From assembly GCA_946006915.1 (NCBI GenBank), contig CAMFZK010000011.1:1-14256 (forward strand): a stretch of 14,256 nucleotides of DNA. Reading direction: 5' to 3'. The notes beneath the pieces were generated by a model, which was given only the letters and a program-made list of their open reading frames with translations, was not told where the DNA came from and searched no databases. The position numbers were made by a program, and so were the translations under genes. This document shows, one piece after another, positions 14,024-14,256 of this stretch; the stretch's first letter is position 1; each line of letters begins with the position of its first letter. Origin of the DNA: an uncultured Clostridia bacterium (lineage in GTDB: Bacteria > Bacillota > Clostridia > Oscillospirales > Acutalibacteraceae).

Positions 14024-14084
14024 GGTAGGCGGTTAGCCCTCACAAAGAGGGCATTTGCCCTCTAATAAATTAGGGGGTGATGCT
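14024..14084 (+). promoter_or_regulatory. Toxin mRNA leader with mutually exclusive hairpins over the ribosome site
   Basis: Four segments can pair alternately: A GCCCTC (14036-14041), B GAGGGC (14047-14052), C GCCCTC (14057-14062) and D ATTAGGGGGT (14069-14078), which contains the Shine-Dalgarno. A:B leaves C free to pair with D over 9 bp through 14057-14078 with a 4-nt loop, hiding the ribosome site; B:C would leave D open. In addition, GGTAGG-CGGTT (14024-14034) can pair with AACCG (14155-14159) and CCTACC (14166-14171) after the stop codon, a long-range 5'-3' contact. Confidence 0.55.
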
Positions 14085-14156
14085 ATGCAACAAGAAACTT
14101 TTATCATTGTTTTTTTGATACTTGTAATCGGTTACATAATAAGCATAAAAAAATAA
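14085..14156 (+). CDS. 23-aa hydrophobic peptide, candidate type I toxin
   Basis: ATG 14085 follows a very strong AGGGGGTGAT ribosome site. The peptide starts MQQET, has about 16 consecutive hydrophobic residues (FIIVFLILVIGYIISI) and ends KK. This is the form of membrane-acting toxins of type I toxin-antitoxin systems (Fst/TxpA-like group), although I cannot assign it to a named family. The surrounding structured leader and the convergent short RNA gene make a toxin-antitoxin locus the best reading. A small membrane peptide unrelated to toxicity is the alternative. Confidence 0.6.
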   Translation: MQQETFIIVFLILVIGYIISIKK

Positions 14157-14188
14157 CCGCCCAACCCTACCAAAGTTTTGCGGTTATT
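14147..14188 (-). terminator. Intrinsic terminator of the antisense RNA
   Basis: Read on the minus strand, AATAACCGC (14188-14180) pairs exactly with GCGGTTATT (14160-14152) and runs on into TTTTT (14151-14147), seven T in a row with the stem end. On the plus strand the same hairpin lacks a T-tract. Confidence 0.75.
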
Positions 14189-14232
14189 CGTTAAAACAGT
14201 AGGCTAACCGTCTATCGGATAGCACCTTTTGC
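14147..14232 (-). ncRNA. Predicted antisense antitoxin RNA, about 85 nt
   Basis: On the minus strand a consensus -10 box (14244-14239) predicts a start near 14232, and an intrinsic terminator ends near 14147, overlapping the toxin's 3' end. The RNA has no ORF. It would contain GCCUAC, complementary to GUAGGC (14025-14030) in the toxin leader, and CGGUUAGCC, also present in the toxin leader at 14030-14038 and able to pair with itself through two G-U pairs. Its full complementarity to the toxin 3' region covers about 14147-14190. Confidence 0.5.
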
Positions 14233-14238
14233 ATTTAT

Positions 14239-14244
14239 ATTATA
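14239..14244 (-). promoter_or_regulatory. Consensus -10 box for the antisense RNA
   Basis: TATAAT reads exactly on the minus strand at 14244-14239. The matching -35 position would fall just beyond the right edge of the window. Confidence 0.55.
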
Positions 14245-14256
14245 TTCCCTTTTCCC

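Noticed and set aside
1..14256. Circular or terminally redundant molecule
   Set aside because: Both ends hold a similar pyrimidine-rich TTTTCCC string, but there is no exact overlap, and the left end is inside a coding frame.
1..14256. tRNA or rRNA genes, attachment sites, insertion sequences
   Set aside because: I found no cloverleaf-like or rRNA-like sequence, no transposase other than the integrase, and no pair of matching att-like direct repeats.

Overview
The window looks like most of the backbone of an integrative conjugative element (or a conjugative plasmid carrying an integrase) from an AT-rich, low-GC Gram-positive bacterium, most likely a gut member of the Clostridia (Bacillota). 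The evidence is purine-rich Shine-Dalgarno sequences before nearly every gene, and families typical of clostridial ICEs: an ArdC-type polyvalent protein, Maff2/VirB2, TrbL/VirB6, PrgI/VirB3, VirB4, MobC plus MOBP relaxase, RepA_N replication proteins and a tyrosine integrase. Both ends are cut by the window, and I could not define att sites.

Layout. 1-560: a minus-strand gene with a TTG start and a zinc-knuckle motif, running off the left edge. 592-1179: an unrecognised plus-strand gene whose start lies only 31 bp from that TTG. 1233-9108: one tightly packed plus-strand transfer operon. It holds a 31-aa acidic micro-ORF, a 1026-aa ArdC/zincin/MuF-C/zinc-finger polyvalent protein, a 225-aa unknown protein, and VirB2-, VirB6-, VirB3- and VirB4-like proteins. 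A long hairpin with a T-tract follows at 9131-9196. 9218-11138: mobC and the relaxase, overlapping by 14 nt. 11139-11432: non-coding and full of inverted repeats, the best oriT/origin candidate. 11433-12851: two RepA_N proteins, one short and one full length, separated by a clear terminator; the full-length gene carries iteron-like repeats and an AT-rich stretch inside its coding sequence. 12920-13939: a tyrosine integrase with an apparent ribbon-helix-helix tail, followed by a perfect terminator hairpin.

13975-14256 looks like a type I toxin-antitoxin locus. A 23-aa hydrophobic peptide is preceded by a four-segment leader that can fold in two exclusive ways, one hiding the ribosome site. An opposing short RNA gene has a TATAAT box and an intrinsic terminator.

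How the parts fit: MobC and the relaxase nick at oriT. The VirB-like proteins form the mating channel. The ArdC-type protein probably enters the recipient or acts there to protect incoming single-stranded DNA. The RepA_N proteins with the iterons could allow replication of the excised circle, the integrase inserts and excises it, and the toxin-antitoxin locus would stabilise it. No coupling protein (VirD4/TcpA), cell-wall hydrolase or antibiotic-resistance cargo is visible here; the first two may lie outside the window.

Most noteworthy: the toxin leader switch at 14036-14078; a small repeated module in the relaxase C-terminus and at the end of the polyvalent protein, resembling the PcfB/DUF3801 pattern; the structured region 11159-11390; and the hidden minus-strand gene at the left edge.
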